From Torymus aiolomorphi (Eukaryota; Arthropoda; Insecta; Hymenoptera; Torymidae), in contig CM070874.1 of NCBI GenBank assembly GCA_036365515.1, positions 109,319,235 to 109,383,234 of the forward strand: a DNA stretch of 64,000 bases, given 5' to 3'. This document shows, piece after piece, positions 1-13,050 of the stretch. Under the pieces are notes generated by a model that was not told where the DNA came from, ran no database searches, and saw only the letters and a program-made list of their open reading frames with translations. Both the position numbers and the translations under genes were made by a program. Each line of letters begins with the position of its first letter. The stretch's first letter is position 1.

Positions 1-2276
1 TATTTGTTAGTAATTCACGAGGGGCTACTCACTTGACAAAATGGTGTGTGAGTGATAGAAAGATTTCATGACCATTTCATTCAAGTGATCACAATGAAAT
101 CAATTTAAATACATTCTACAAAAAATTGTTACGTTTTAAAATTAGAGATTAAATTTATATAACATCGTATTCTTACGATTTATAGTAAATAAATAAAAGG
201 TACAATAGTTTTAGCATTTTAATAGTTTTTTGGATAAATTTTTAGAATTTTTTAGAATGAATTGTTCCGAGTAAAAATATTTTTATTTACTTTAGGTAGC
301 GATATGAATATTACATACTGTTATAGAGTACACACGATAAAAGTAGAAAAATCAATTCTTCAATTGCTTTTCTTTGAATTGAATAATATCAATTTCCAAT
401 TTTCATTTGAGTTACAAAAATGTACTAATAAATTCTGAAAATTCATAATAACTTTATTGGAAATTGATATTATTTAAATCCGAGAAAAGTGAATAAAAGC
501 TTGGCTTTTCCACTTCTGGGAATTAATTTACGATTCAAAGGTTACACATAACGTGCACATAACGTGATTAGCGATTCGTAGCGATTTCAACGATTTCACA
601 TATATAAAATCAATTTCAATACAAATTGGAATCATTTCATCCCATCCTGCCAAAGTGACTTCTACTGCGAGTAGCTTTTCAGTAATTCAAGAAGAGACTT
701 TTAGTAAAAATGCATAAATTTTCAAAAGAAATCAAGTGTATATATCGAAGTTCAAGCGGCACATCGTAACCATTACTAAAGAAATTTCCAACCCACTTAC
801 TTTAATTAAAACATTCCCGGTAACATATTAGCCTTGATTTATGCAACCGGCGCACCACGGGGGGCTCCCGACGTACAGAAAACAGAAGGACGACGCGCGG
901 AGAGAGACAAATCACATCACGAGGCATGCACAACGAACGAAAGAATAAGCGAGCCAACACGCGCAAAAAGCCGTGATGGGGTGCAGAAGCGTAACCAACG
1001 CGAAGGGTTCGTCCTCTATCTCTCACTCTCCAACCTTCAATTGCGAATTTGCGGCTGATAAATACATTTTTCTCCTTTTATCGAGCCGCCGCTCTGTCCT
1101 TCTTTTTTTACGACTGCACCCCGCGTTAAGGTTTCGTCGAATTGTCCGGTGATTTAGGGCTTTTAATAAAACGGCGAATTTATTTCGCGCGTGCGCGCTG
1201 CTTTTTCATTGTGCGCTTTGTGTATATCGGCGGGGGCCAATGGGAGAGGCCACAGTCGACGACGCGACGATTGATGGGCTTTAATTTGAAGGTGTGCAGA
1301 AGGGGGGAAGCGACGAGAGAGTTGGCGAAATTAAGACATCGGATTGCGGAGTGTGGAAAGAGGAGGAGGCTATATATTTCGTCTGGTGGTGCGTTTGTTT
1401 CGGACGCGAGAGCGCGAGACAAGCCCGAAATTGATGTCATAATTCGTGGTGGCGGCGGCGGCGAAGGGGTTGGAGCACGCAGGGTATACATACATAAATT
1501 ACGAATTGTTTGGTGTGTCTTCGGTATGAAATTGTGATAGCTGTATATAGATAGCTATTAGCGCCGTCGACCCTGGGGTCTTCTATTTGTGTGCATTTTT
1601 AAGTGATTAAAATCGTTTTGTTGACCCAATAAATTGAGCTCACTATGCTTTACTATTGAATTTTTCAGTTCCAAACGACTGAGTATTTAAAAAAACCCGA
1701 TTAATCAGTCAAAAATCAATTAACACACGACGCTCTGAAAAATTCCACCGCAGCTCGAGCAATAAAAAAATTCTCAATCATTAAAATACAAACTATATCT
1801 ATAATGTAATATCAAGCGAAGATAATTAACCTCATCATCCCAAAGATTGCTTCTAAAATTGCCCACTTCTCCACCTCGTATCCTCCGCGCATACACATAA
1901 AACCCTAATAATCAAACCCATAACCTCTTCTCCTCGACCCAATCACGCACTGTGTACGCGCGCTTGCGCGCGTAAAAATAACCGCGCAGTCAATCAAAAT
2001 CATCGAACCCTCTCTCTCTCACCTCCCTCACTCCCGTCCATTATCTTTTTACCTCGCTCATTCAATTTGATCGTCCATTTCATTTAATTACCCCACTCTC
2101 TCTCTCTCTCTCCTTCTCTCGCCGATTTTAGCCACCCCGTCGTCCCCCGCGTCACCAGTCTGGCGATATTTATGACCCTTTCTCCGCACTGTCTGTCGCC
2201 CGCGTATATGTACGTAGTGTTGCGTACGTTTACGCGCAATTGAAAGGCTCACGCATCGCTCTTTCTCTGTTCGCAG
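1..2276 (+). other. Upstream flank or leader intron
   Basis: No coding sequence is supported here. The first 800 bases are AT-rich and hold a hairpin element at 365-492 and small direct repeats at about 546-595 (acataacgtg twice, gcgatt several times). A GC-rich island covers about 830-1540, with its right side G-rich. An AT valley lies at 1600-1830, followed by a C/A/T-rich ramp at 1840-2260 with CT runs leading into the signal-peptide exon. I saw no convincing TATA plus initiator arrangement. If the acceptor at 2276 is real, at least the 3' part is leader intron. Confidence 0.5.
365..492. mobile_element. Small hairpin MITE-like element
   Basis: The 19-base word at 382-400 (aataatatcaatttccaat) recurs as its exact reverse complement at 456-474. 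Weaker pairing continues outward through roughly 365-381 and 475-492 (CTTTTCTTTGAATTG against ACTTTTCTCGGATTT). The loop is about 55 bases. This is the form of a short foldback MITE, AT-rich and non-coding. No clear target-site duplication was found, so the outer limits are approximate. Confidence 0.45.
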
Positions 2277-2277
2277 G
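2257..2277 (+). promoter_or_regulatory. 3' splice acceptor of the signal-peptide exon
   Basis: A pyrimidine-rich tract (ctctttctctgttcgcag) ends in AG at 2275-2276, one base before the start codon. A transcript using it must have at least one further 5' UTR exon upstream, so the first 2.3 kb here would be leader intron. The alternative is that 2278 lies in a first exon and the tract is coincidental. Confidence 0.6.
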
Positions 2278-2407
2278 ATGCAGGGCGGAGGTGGCGGTGC
2301 CTGGCGTCTGAGGGGGATGAGGCTCGCCGCCGGCCCGGGGATGCTGCGGATCCTCCTGCTGCTGCTGCTCGTGACGCTGCTGACGGTGCCCTGCGCCAGA
2401 GCTGACG
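2278..2407 (+). CDS. Signal-peptide coding exon of a secreted or cell-surface protein (gene unidentified)
   Basis: The exon runs from 2277 to 2407 with its ATG at 2278. It encodes 43 residues plus the first base of codon 44. The peptide has a Gly-rich, Arg-containing N-region, possible alternative Met starts at residues 14 and 22, a hydrophobic core at about 23-37 with six consecutive Leu, and a plausible signal peptidase site after Ala-Arg-Ala (residue 42), before Asp-43. It is preceded by a pyrimidine tract and CAG, and followed directly by GTGAGT. It ends in phase 1, the usual phase after signal peptides of extracellular proteins, for example Ig-superfamily adhesion proteins whose first introns are often huge. 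That family suggestion is inference; nothing in 43 residues identifies the gene. Translation past the donor hits a stop within about 27 codons, and the reading frame is GC-rich and much less repetitive than other open frames nearby. This is the only stretch with signal peptide, acceptor and donor all together. Confidence 0.72.
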
Positions 2408-2413
2408 GTGAGT
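2408..2413 (+). promoter_or_regulatory. 5' splice donor closing the signal-peptide exon
   Basis: GTGAGT follows GACG at the end of the signal-peptide codons. It matches the donor consensus at all six intronic positions (GTRAGT) and leaves phase 1. It starts the long intron that fills the rest of the window. Confidence 0.72.
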
Positions 2414-4047
2414 CACCACTTCTTTATTTCATGGCTATATATCTGTATGCGTATGTATGTGGGTGGGAGTGGATTGAGCTGGGGGCGTGAGGAAGGAAAA
2501 GTGATCTGCCGAAGATTGCTGATGTACAGTACGGGGAATGGAGAGTACAGTAGGCATCGGCTGGGTTTATCGCATAAGTGGCGGGGATATTTTCTGGGAA
2601 TAATTATTGCGGTTGTAAGCGCGGATCGTATTTTCTATATCGTGTGCTTTGTTTAAGTGTTATCTATAGCTTTACACCGAAGTGCCACTTGGAAGTAATG
2701 AAATACTTATTTGTGTAATTATGGTACTAATTATATTTGTTTAGAATTGCACAGAGTTAAACTAAAAGATTGCTTCTTAAATAAGGTTTGATTATTTTTC
2801 CTAGAAAAGTCCATTGTTCGATATTACAACAACGTATAATTGGCGTAAATTATTTGTCGAGCATTAGAGAAGCGTAGAATAAAACAGATGTAATTATCCA
2901 TTGTTTTTCAAAGTTCAAAGCCCGTTACAAAAATCCAATTGTATACGGAGAAAACAAAAATTTCAGGTTAAAGCAATTATTTCTTTTTTTTTTCTCTAAA
3001 TATTTTTTCACAGCGCTTTTTTTCATATTGTATTGTTACATGGTTGCTTTGATATATATTGCATGCAAACATTTAAATATCAGATTCGTTTCAGAGAATG
3101 AACAAAAAAAACTATAAAAAAAAAGAAAAAATCAATACAAAATAAAAATATCTAAAGTAATTTGTTAGCCAGAAATTATTCGACCCAGTAATCACAAAAA
3201 TTACTATAAACTCAAGATCCATCAGAAAAGAAATATTGAAAAATTGCGTAATCATAATGTCGCTCTCAACTTCCCCGCATACTTGCACTCACGCGCAACG
3301 ATACTTAGGCAGAAGCGCGCTCGCGCGCGCCACTGAAGTGCCGTAGGCTCTCTTCTTCTTTCCTTCCCTTCTCTCTCTCTCTCTTCATAGCTTCTTCTCT
3401 CTCACCCACTACACACGCGGCCTCTTCTGGCCGGGGAGACTCGAATGTAATTGCGCGTGTGCGTCGAGAGCAGCGAAGGAGAGACCAAGAGAGAGAGAGG
3501 GAGGGAGAATATGGGAGAGATTAACTCGTGAGACTCTCGGTCGCCTTTAATGAGGGTAGCGCGCGGGGGCGAGGAAGAAGAAGAAGCAGCAGCAGCAGCG
3601 TGGGAGAGAGAGATTTTTGAAACTTTGTTTCGCGGATTATCGGTCGCGATAATACCGCCGCCAGGGTCCCGAGAACTTGTGTGTGTGCGCGCGCGCACGC
3701 GCTAATCTCGCGTCGGGCGCGCTGCTGTTTTTGCAATTAGCGTGGCTTTTCGGCGAATGGCGAAAGAGGAGGAGAGTGTAAGCGATGGTGAGGGGAATGG
3801 GGCGAGATAAAAATGAGGATAAGGGAGGGAGGGAGAGTGAGCGGCGAGGAGAGGAATCGGAATGCGGATTGATCAAGTTTATTTAAATATATTAAAGGTG
3901 AGACGCTTTGATTATTTATTTAAGTATGTATATAGCGAGTGGATACTGAAACGTAAGAGAGAACTTTTAACTCCTGATATAAAATTTTTCTCGTAAAGTG
4001 TACGCAATAATTATAATATACGTATTCATTTTGATTATTATACTGTA

Positions 4048-4378
4048 TCCTCTCTTAAAAAAGTGATGAAGGAAATCTGTCATCACAATAAGACTGTTTT
4101 GATTGGTTGTTGCTAGCTCATTTGATTGGTCTACATAGAATAAGCGCCAAAATTGAATATGTTTGAATTTTGAAAATTATAGATTCTTGCCTTTGAATAT
4201 TTAAAACTGAATAGTATAAAAAAAAATTTCCGATTTTATTTATGAGACTTACGTTATTATCGTATAATTTAAACTATTTGAAACAAACTTTTAAAATGAA
4301 ACTTGATCATGTTTATAACCTCAAAAACAAAAAACAAAGAGATAAATCATACGCGCGAAGCGCGCTAAAAGTGGCTAG
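4048..4378 (+). mobile_element. Non-autonomous Helitron, copy 1 (331 bp)
   Basis: The element begins TCCTCTCTTAAAAAAG after a host A and ends in a hairpin (CGCGC-GAA-GCGCG) followed about 10 bases later by CTAG before a host T. These are the Helitron signatures: 5' TC, a 3' palindrome shortly before CTRR, and insertion between A and T with no target duplication. A second copy at 46619-46948 aligns along its whole length with a few percent of differences and stops at the same two ends, which defines the boundaries independently. It has no coding capacity, so it would need Rep/helicase from an autonomous relative. Confidence 0.85.
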
Positions 4379-7300
4379 TACAATAAAGTAAATATGGTAT
4401 GATATTTTTGATGAAACTTCTGTATCCAAAAATTTCTTCCAAAATTAATCCACAAAAAATGACATAAAATTTCAATATAGAATATTCGAATCGAAAGATC
4501 ACCGCGAATCAGCCAATCCTCTCTATCTCCCCGCCCTCAGACTCACTTACCATAAAACTCAATAAAATCATCCCCCTCTTCCCTTGACTGAATTTCCCGC
4601 GCACACAGCGCGCTCGATCAGTTAACCCACACCCCTTCTCCCTAAATTTTACTTAACGCTTTTCCCCCCGCGAAGAAAAAAGAGATAACCACCAGCGGCA
4701 GCCCCAGCAATTTTCCCGAAGCTTCCTTTATCAACGCCCGCGCACAATCGGCCGATGGAAATTTCATCGCGACGACGCCGGGGCATTTCGATAATTCGTT
4801 TACATAAGCCCCGCTCGCATCGATTTCTTCCGCCTTCGTTGGGGCGCCCCTAACGCACGCGTGGATGTGCATTTCTCGGACTTACAAATTAGCGTGACGC
4901 CCGAAAGAGAGAGCGAGGAATACAATAGCGCGTGCGTAATCAATGGGAGTGTGTGTGTGTAGGAGGGCGCCTTTGTTTTTCGCGTGCGATTTGTTTCGCG
5001 TGCGCGTCGTTCTTTTGGTCTCTCTGTTTCGCTGTTTTTGCGCTTTTTTGGGGGGTGGGAACGGGGAGAAAGAATTGGTTTGCGGAATTGGGTGCAGCGA
5101 GTGTATTTTCTTAGACTGTTTCGGTACTCGATTCTATTAAAAAAATTGGTTATTTTAGATGTAGATTCGATATTCTTTCGATACTGGGTCAGATATTGGA
5201 CGGGTTTCGGTGCTATTGGTAATGCAATTTGGGCAGGTGGAATAATTAAGGACGAATCGATTCGATTAGCGACAGAGAATATTGCTTTTACTATTTTTAA
5301 TCACTTAACAAGAGAGTTCAAAGGATTTTTTTATAGTATTTTTAAATACTTCGCCGATGCGAAATAAAAGAGAAGGCAATAAAAGAGTTATATTCAAAAA
5401 GTTCTCTTTATAAAAAGTATTCATTCGTATATAAATTAAATTATACACCGTTATAATAATTTGATCAATAAAAAAGATTAATATGACTATCTGCTCGCGT
5501 CAATATCTCTTATCAATATACATCGTGAATTAAAAGAAATAAAAAAGAGGGGATTACTTCCAATCGGAAACTACATTGTTTCGTTTAAAAACATCTCTGT
5601 TATTCAAAAGAATTATCAAGTACCTAATACCTCTTCCTCGTTTCTCTCTCTCTCTCTCTCTATCCCCCCTTTGATTGGCCCGCGCACGCGATTCGAAATA
5701 AAGATTCCGGGAATTTTTCGCGGAGCGAAAGAGAGATATAGCTTCTCTCTCGCTGCGCTGGAAACAAAAGAAATTGCACCTGCGCGCGAAGAATGCCTGC
5801 CTGTGCGAGTATCGGAAATCGGACGAGGAATATTTTTTCATCGCGCCGCTGACAGAGTTATTATTTCTTTTTCCCCGCGCGCAGCAGCGCTGTTTTTTTC
5901 GAGTTAACAATAATACTATACAGGGCTTAAAGCAAAATAAACGGACGGAAAAAAAAAGAATTGCACGGGTCCGGAGATGTAATAATATTTGGGTAAAACG
6001 CGAGTTTTTTTCGCGCGTCGCGGAAGAGTGGGAGAGAGGTGAAATAGCGCGACAATGGTGACTGCGTGTGTGTTTTTGTTATTGAGAGAGAGAGGGAGAG
6101 GAAATTCCGTCGATTTGGGTGACATGGGTTCGCCCGGCGACAAGCGAAAACAATGTTTCGAAGAAATTCAATGGCGGCTTTTTATATGAAAACGTTATCT
6201 GCGGAATAATGTATTCGATTAAACAGTAAATTTTGATAAGTTGCTGGGATTCCGTGCGATGTATTGTAATGAGGATTATACATTAATATATTGCAATATT
6301 TTATAATTATAAATAATACTTCTATTTCTTTTTTCAAACAATAAAATAATCTCTTTACAAAATATACAGATCGTACGACACGCGCAATATAAAAATTCAT
6401 TTTTCAGAGTACCGGCTACTGAAATTTTTTCCGCTGCAGCTATCCCCCTCCCCCTTCTTTTCATCGCGCGAAATTCTCCCCAAAGTATTTACAGAATGTA
6501 AAACCATAATCTCCCGGCATTCTTTCTCCATTAAATTTCAGTCCATTTTACATATAATCTCCGTAAATCGTGTAATAAATTTTCAAAAGATTCATCCACT
6601 ATTGAAAGGGAATAACAAATGAAAAGAAACTGCTATTCCGCAAAGATCACCGAAAAAATTAAACACCGCGCGAGGTAAATCCTCCCTTTAATCTCGCTGC
6701 GCTCGGCAAAAACGAAGAAAGCCGCCGCTGCTGCTGCTGCTCCGCACCGCCGCGAATAGAAAAATTCTCCCGTACGCGCGGCAATCGGAATTTTTCTCCT
6801 AACGCAAGCATTCCCGCGTACAGTCAGCGCGGAATTTAGAGGTGGGTGTGTGTATATATACGTCCGTGCGATATCGGCGCGAACGGAGGAGCGTGATTTA
6901 GAGAGAGGGTGAAAAAAGTCAACGACGAGAGAGGGATCGAGCTAGCTTTGTAACCCAGTTTTGAAGTTGTTCCTTTTTTTTTTGGAGCGTAATATGAACG
7001 TCCAGGGAGGGTATAGTACGCGTGGAATCAATTGTTTTTGGATGGCTGTGGGGTTTAGAGGTTCGAGCTTAAATCTTGCAAAATCTTCTCTTTGCAGTTA
7101 ATATTAAAGAATACGAGTTGAAAAACGTAAAAATTTATTTTAAATAAGAAAATTACCTTTTTATTAACTGAGAAATGCTAAGAATTTTTATAAATTCCAC
7201 GAACTCTTCCCAAAGTTATTCAATTTCAAACTTTATTGAAAAATGAAATTCATATTTTCTATATTTTCGGAGTATATTTCATCAAAATTGAATTTAAAAA

Positions 7301-7789
7301 AAAAAAGTGTGATTCCCAAACAAAACGTATAAAAATTTCGCAATTGTTGAACAAATATAAAATAACCGATAAAACATATTTGCATCCGAGCACAACAATA
7401 CCCAAGTAAATTTTTAACCGCCATCTCTTTCACTCGCCCCCCTGCACATATAACAAACTTCCTCGCCTTCGATTTTTCACATCGCACTGCAACAGCAGCG
7501 GCAGCAACTCGCGAAAGCTGCATTCTCAAATTAACCGACGCAAAAACACACCGCCGCAACACACGTGCGCGTTATATATACCCTCCCGACTCGCGCGAAT
7601 AAGCAATTCATGTATTCCTTACGAACTTGTTAACAGTTAACGAAGTCGAGACGGTGCCGCTGCCTCGCCATTAACAATTCGTCGTCCGCGGGACAATCAA
7701 AGCAATCAGCCGGCACATAATACGCGCTCGCCCTAACGAAATTCCGGGCGCGCGCGAGCGAGCGCGAAAACGAATCGCCAGTAATTATT

Positions 7790-7805
7790 CTCTCTCTCCT
7801 TCTCT

Positions 7806-7843
<38 letters not shown>
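7790..7843. repeat. (CT)n microsatellite
   Basis: CT-rich run with a pure (CT)n core of about 31 bases from 7813. Pyrimidine on the + strand, mirror symmetric. Confidence 0.95.
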
Positions 7844-7847
<4 letters not shown>

Positions 7848-9713
7848 GCCAAGCTCTCCGAATGAATTATGAATTCTCCTCGGACGCGCTCTCGCGACAA
7901 CGATGCCTTTTTTCCTCCTCCTCGCTCGAGTAGAGAGAGAGAGAGAAATCTTTCGGAGAGCTTTGAATTATAAACGACGCATCGACGTGTATACCGCGCC
8001 ACGGCACTTTTCTCGGAAGCCGGGAAAAAGCGAGGAGCAAGTGAGCGAGCGTCGTCGCTGCTCTCTCTCTCTGAGTGACTTCCGTCGCGGCCATAAATTT
8101 CGCACGGGCCGGAGTTTTTGCGGGCGCGGTAATCGAGAAACAATTCCGCTCTCTTTCTCTCTCGCTCGCTCGCTCGCGCGCGCGGATCATCAGCCCCCTC
8201 GTCGTCTTCTTTCTCGAACGAAAAGGAGAGAGAGGCAGGCAAAAAATCCACCTGAATCACTCGCCTGAGCCTGCCTCGAGTGCACCTGGATTTTTCCCTC
8301 GTCCCGGCCTTTTTTCTCCCCGTCGCCGCCGTCGCTCGCGCTTTGTTTCGCCTCGCTCTTCCCCCTTTATTCGATCTTTTTTTTTTCGCCGGGCGATGTA
8401 TACGTATACGCGTATATATCGTTTCTTTCTCCCGTTTCTTGCGGCGACGGCGCGGAGAGAGAGAGCGCGCGGCTGCTCGTCAGCGTGTATCGACCCGCGC
8501 TCTGGCGCGCATTTAATTTTGCCCCCCGCGCGACGTCTTCGGTTCGCTCCTTTTCCGAGGGATTGTGGGAGAGAGGAGATATTGTTTGCGCTTGTTTGGG
8601 AGCTGGAACGAAGGGGAGAGGCTGAGAGTGAAGAAGAAGAAGGAGGGACAAAAAGTGAATTCGATGATGTGAAGAATTAATTTGGCCCGTGGACGCGGCC
8701 TGGGAGACGGGAGGGAGACGAATAAATATATAACGCATTGTCATGCGGAGGGAACGACTTTTTTTGCCATTGTTCGAGAGGGATTCTTAAATTTTGTGCT
8801 GAAAGGTGGCATTGGAAATTCTGAATTCTGAAATTTCACGATCGAGGAGGGGATTCGATTGAGGAAGTATATATATACACAAGAACGAAAGTCTATTGTG
8901 CGTCATTAAGGATCAGAAGTTTTTGTAAGAGAGAGACTATGGAAATTCGTTTTGTTAGACAGTATAATCGAAAAAATGAAGCATAAAAACTGTTTTAATG
9001 TAGAAAAGTTTCTTCATTCATCTATAATTATTCTGCCATTTTTAGAACGTATAAACTAACTAAAAAATACTTGATTATATCACATGTTTGATTTGCAGTA
9101 CCAAAATCAAAGAATCATATAACTTTATTAACAATGTAAGATAGTTCTCGAAGTGAATTTTGATTATCCCGACACTACAAAATTTTACCTAAGGTTACAC
9201 AAATACATATAAACCTACACGCAACACTTGAAGATTAACAATTTCGTCATAATACATTATGCCGGGCATCCCAAATGGGACAGAGATTGATGTAATAATC
9301 CTTAACAATAACATCCTCGCAAATGACCTAACCAGCGCTCGCACCCATATCATCATCCCCCATAACCATCACAATTGCAGTGCGCGCATGCAACTACACA
9401 CCGCGCATGTAACCCAACCCAACCCCTCCGTTCTCTCTCTCTTACACATTCGCGATCCATAACATCCTGCAGCCAAACGTTATTCATACTATACACCCAG
9501 CGCGTACACGCACTACCTCTGTCTCTCTCTCCCCTTTACAAAGACTCATTTCAACGCGCGTGTATATACTCACGGTAGCGGCGGCGCCGCTCCTCCTCTC
9601 TCTTTCCCTTATTCAAAAGGTGCATCCCGTATTATATACACTCGCTCTCTCTCGCGCGCACTCAACCTACATAATCCGTTCAATGCGCGAGCGCCTCTGC
9701 TTCACCTTCTGTA

Positions 9714-9867
<154 letters not shown>

Positions 9868-12246
9868 TCCTTTTTCGGAGGGTTCCAGTGGCCCCTTAAC
9901 ACGGCGACCCTCTTATCTCTCTCTTCTTCTTTGCGCGGGCTTTTCATTGAGCGCCGACGCCGCCGCAGCGCCTCGTCCCATTCACACTGGAGAGTTTATC
10001 GGACGCGCGAGCGAGTGAGGATTAATCCACGGTTTATCGGGGTTAATGCGCGCGCGAGGGTTGGAGATGAAAGTCGAGGCGCGAAGGTTTCTATCTCTGT
10101 GCGTTGTGTGACTGTGTACGTGGGGGAGGGGGAGAGTGGACGAAGGGAAAGAAGTAGGTGACGAATTCCATGGGGAGTACAAGGATTGTGGGGGAGAGAG
10201 AGAGGTGGGAAATCAGAGAGGAGCGTAAAAATTGTGGAGAAGGAAGCGAACTGCTGCTGCTACTGCTGCTGTGTAGGACGAAGTTTACCCCGCGATTCTT
10301 CTCTTCTTTTTTAAAACTTCTCGGTCTTTTTTTCGAGAGGATTGTTAGATGTACTTTTACGGCGAGATGCGTATATAAACACAGACCGAGATCAGACAGA
10401 CGCGTCTGCGTATAAGCTTATCTGCGAATGCAAAATTCAAGGACGGAATGAAACTTTTTTACTGCGAGCGAGTGGTGTATAGAGTTGTAAAAAAACAGAG
10501 CGGAGAAGGGGGAGTATTTTCGTACGGTGTGCAGGTATATTCGTGTAAAACAAGTATGAAAGCTTAATGCGCGCTGCAGTAAAATTTCGCGAAAAAGTAC
10601 GCACTCTACCTCTCTCTCTCTCTCTCTTGGCCTCTAGCTCTCTAGTTCTCAGAAATGAGAGGAGGATCTCTCAAATTTGCATGCATAATTCAGCGCATCG
10701 GGAAAAGACTCTTCCTTTCAGAGGAATCACACGCTGCGACGACTGACCTTGTGTACCGGAAGGAGTTTTTAGTAAAAGTTTTACTCGTATATATACGGTA
10801 TAAAATGAAATTTCGTCGAGAATTCGAGTGAATTATTTATCCAAAGTTTCAAGCAAAGTTTAACTTTCGAAATTTGTTGTTAACAAGTATTCCGTATATA
10901 AATATTCCACCAAGTTCTGTAACATTATATTTCATTCTTGCAAGTATACAAACTCCAAAAATAAATTTATTCTTTTCTGCACGAAAAAAAAGAAGCTATA
11001 TAAATAATTCAAAACTCCCATCTCACATTTTTCATTAATAACGATCTACGCTAACTTTACACACACAAAAACCGTATCCGCACACAACCATCCTCCACCA
11101 AAATCCATATCCTCGACTTCCCCATATATAAAAAATTCACTCGAGCCTTTTCTCTCTCTCGTCTCCCCGCTCACCCCTCGCAACTATTTTTCGCATTCAT
11201 ATGGAAAATAATCTCAAAGCTGCTGCTGCCGCCTCCGCCGCACACACCCACGCGCGGAACTACAGAAATAAGCCGCCGCCGGGGGAGTCTCTCGTCTACT
11301 ACTTCTCTCCCTTATTTACTGGCTTCGTCGCGAAGAAGCTGCCGTAAGAGAGAGAGAGAGAGAAGACACGCGCGGCCCCCTGCCTGTAGGCGGTAGATAC
11401 GGGGCAATCTGATCTCTGTCTGCCAACGCGCGCGAGAGAGCGAGAGCGAGTTGAATCACACGATCGATTTATTCGGCAAACAATTCCTATGCAGCGCGGC
11501 GGGGCGGTCGCCGCTTGTCTTTTGTCTCCCTTGTTCGTTCCCTCTTTCTCTCTTCTGTGGGTGAGCACACGAACAGCGCGCGGTTTTTTTTAACAGGCGG
11601 TAGGCTCTCTCCGTGTGTTTGTATATATACCTGCGATGCCGCTGCTGCTGTGATGTACTTTTTGGGTGTAGACGTGTCGTGTGCTCTCGTTTTGGATTGT
11701 AGCGAGGAAGAGGGAAAGAGAGAAGAAAGAGACGGTGGCCTAGTTAAGGGCGATGTGGTTCGGCGGGGAGTTGTGGTGAAGCGCGGAGTGAACGAGGTTT
11801 CTTTTTTTTGGATGAGTGAACAAGGCTGCCGGATCTTTTTCGCCAGGTGATTTTGAGAACGTCATGGAACATTTTTTTACAGATAATATCGGATACTTTA
11901 ATAAATGTTGCTCTAATAATTTCTCTTCGCCATCATTTTCAAGTAATAAATGGATTTTTTACAAGAATTTTAAATTTCATACTAATTTACAGAAAACAAA
12001 ACAAAATTTCAATGTGGATGTAGTAGTAACCTGCATTACAACAATCAAACAAAAGTTTGAATGTACATACTTCTACACAAACAATAAAACTATTACCAAA
12101 AAAATAATTCAAACTATTTTCCTCTTTATCTAAAACTCTATTCTAACTATATCAACCTAACCATTGACAGTCATACCCGCACCTCAGAATAAAATCCATA
12201 AACCTACATCGGAAACCCAGACAAAACCCCATCCTCACCGAACTCG

Positions 12247-12252
<6 letters not shown>

Positions 12253-12299
<47 letters not shown>
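12253..12299. repeat. (AGC)n trinucleotide array
   Basis: About 16 AGC units, giving poly-Ala on one strand and poly-Cys on the other in translation. The open frames across it are repeat artefacts. Shorter CAG/GCT arrays occur at 3583-3600 and 14914-14932. Confidence 0.95.
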
Positions 12300-12302
<3 letters not shown>

Positions 12303-13050
12303 CGACTCATAATCCAACACACGCTTTCCACCCTAATTCGCACCGCGCTATCCCTCCTCTCTTCCCCGCCTCCTCCATACACTACTCCTCTCGAAAACAA
12401 GAAAGGCAAACAGCATCATACGCTCTCTCTCTCACAACTCCCACTCTGGAAATCGATCTCCCCGGGCCCCTTAATTCGCGGATCGAGTTAGAGCTAACTC
12501 TCTCTCTCTCTCTCTACTCTCGCGCGCCACGGCATTCGAGCTAATGTCTCGCGGACGTGTTGTGTCGGATGCGCGTGCGCGACGCCCGGAACAATGTATT
12601 CTCATTAGTAAGTTTCGGGGGCTCTGGCTGTTCGCGCGGTCCTTAATTAATTTTAACGCGGCAAGCGCGCGCGCGCGATCGCGGCCCAACTTTTAGCCCC
12701 TCATACGGTTAATGGAGAGAGGGAGGGAGAGAGGGAGGAAAAAAGAAGGGCGCACGTCGGAATTAACATGCGACGGGGCGACGACGGCGAAGTTTCGTCG
12801 TTAGGCGACGCGCGCGCTCGAGAGCTGACTTCTTCCGAGCGTTCGTTCCTCTCCTTTTTTTTCTCTCTTTCTCTCTCTTTTCGTTACTTACTTTTGCGTT
12901 TCCGGGGCAGAGGAGGAGGACGACGACGGCGGTGTTGGTTTCTTTGTAAGCGAGTGCCACGGCGAGAGAAAAGTTTGTAGCAGAGGTGATGCTGCGCGCC
13001 GGTGCTGGTGTCACTTTCCGAAGGTATCGAGGAGAGTTGCTCGAACATTC

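Noticed and set aside
280..300. TTTACTTTAG joined to GTAGCG near the window start
   Set aside because: AT-rich context and non-consensus donor.
12152..12544. Poly-Ala / poly-Cys open frames
   Set aside because: Produced by the (AGC)n array; no surrounding coding signature.
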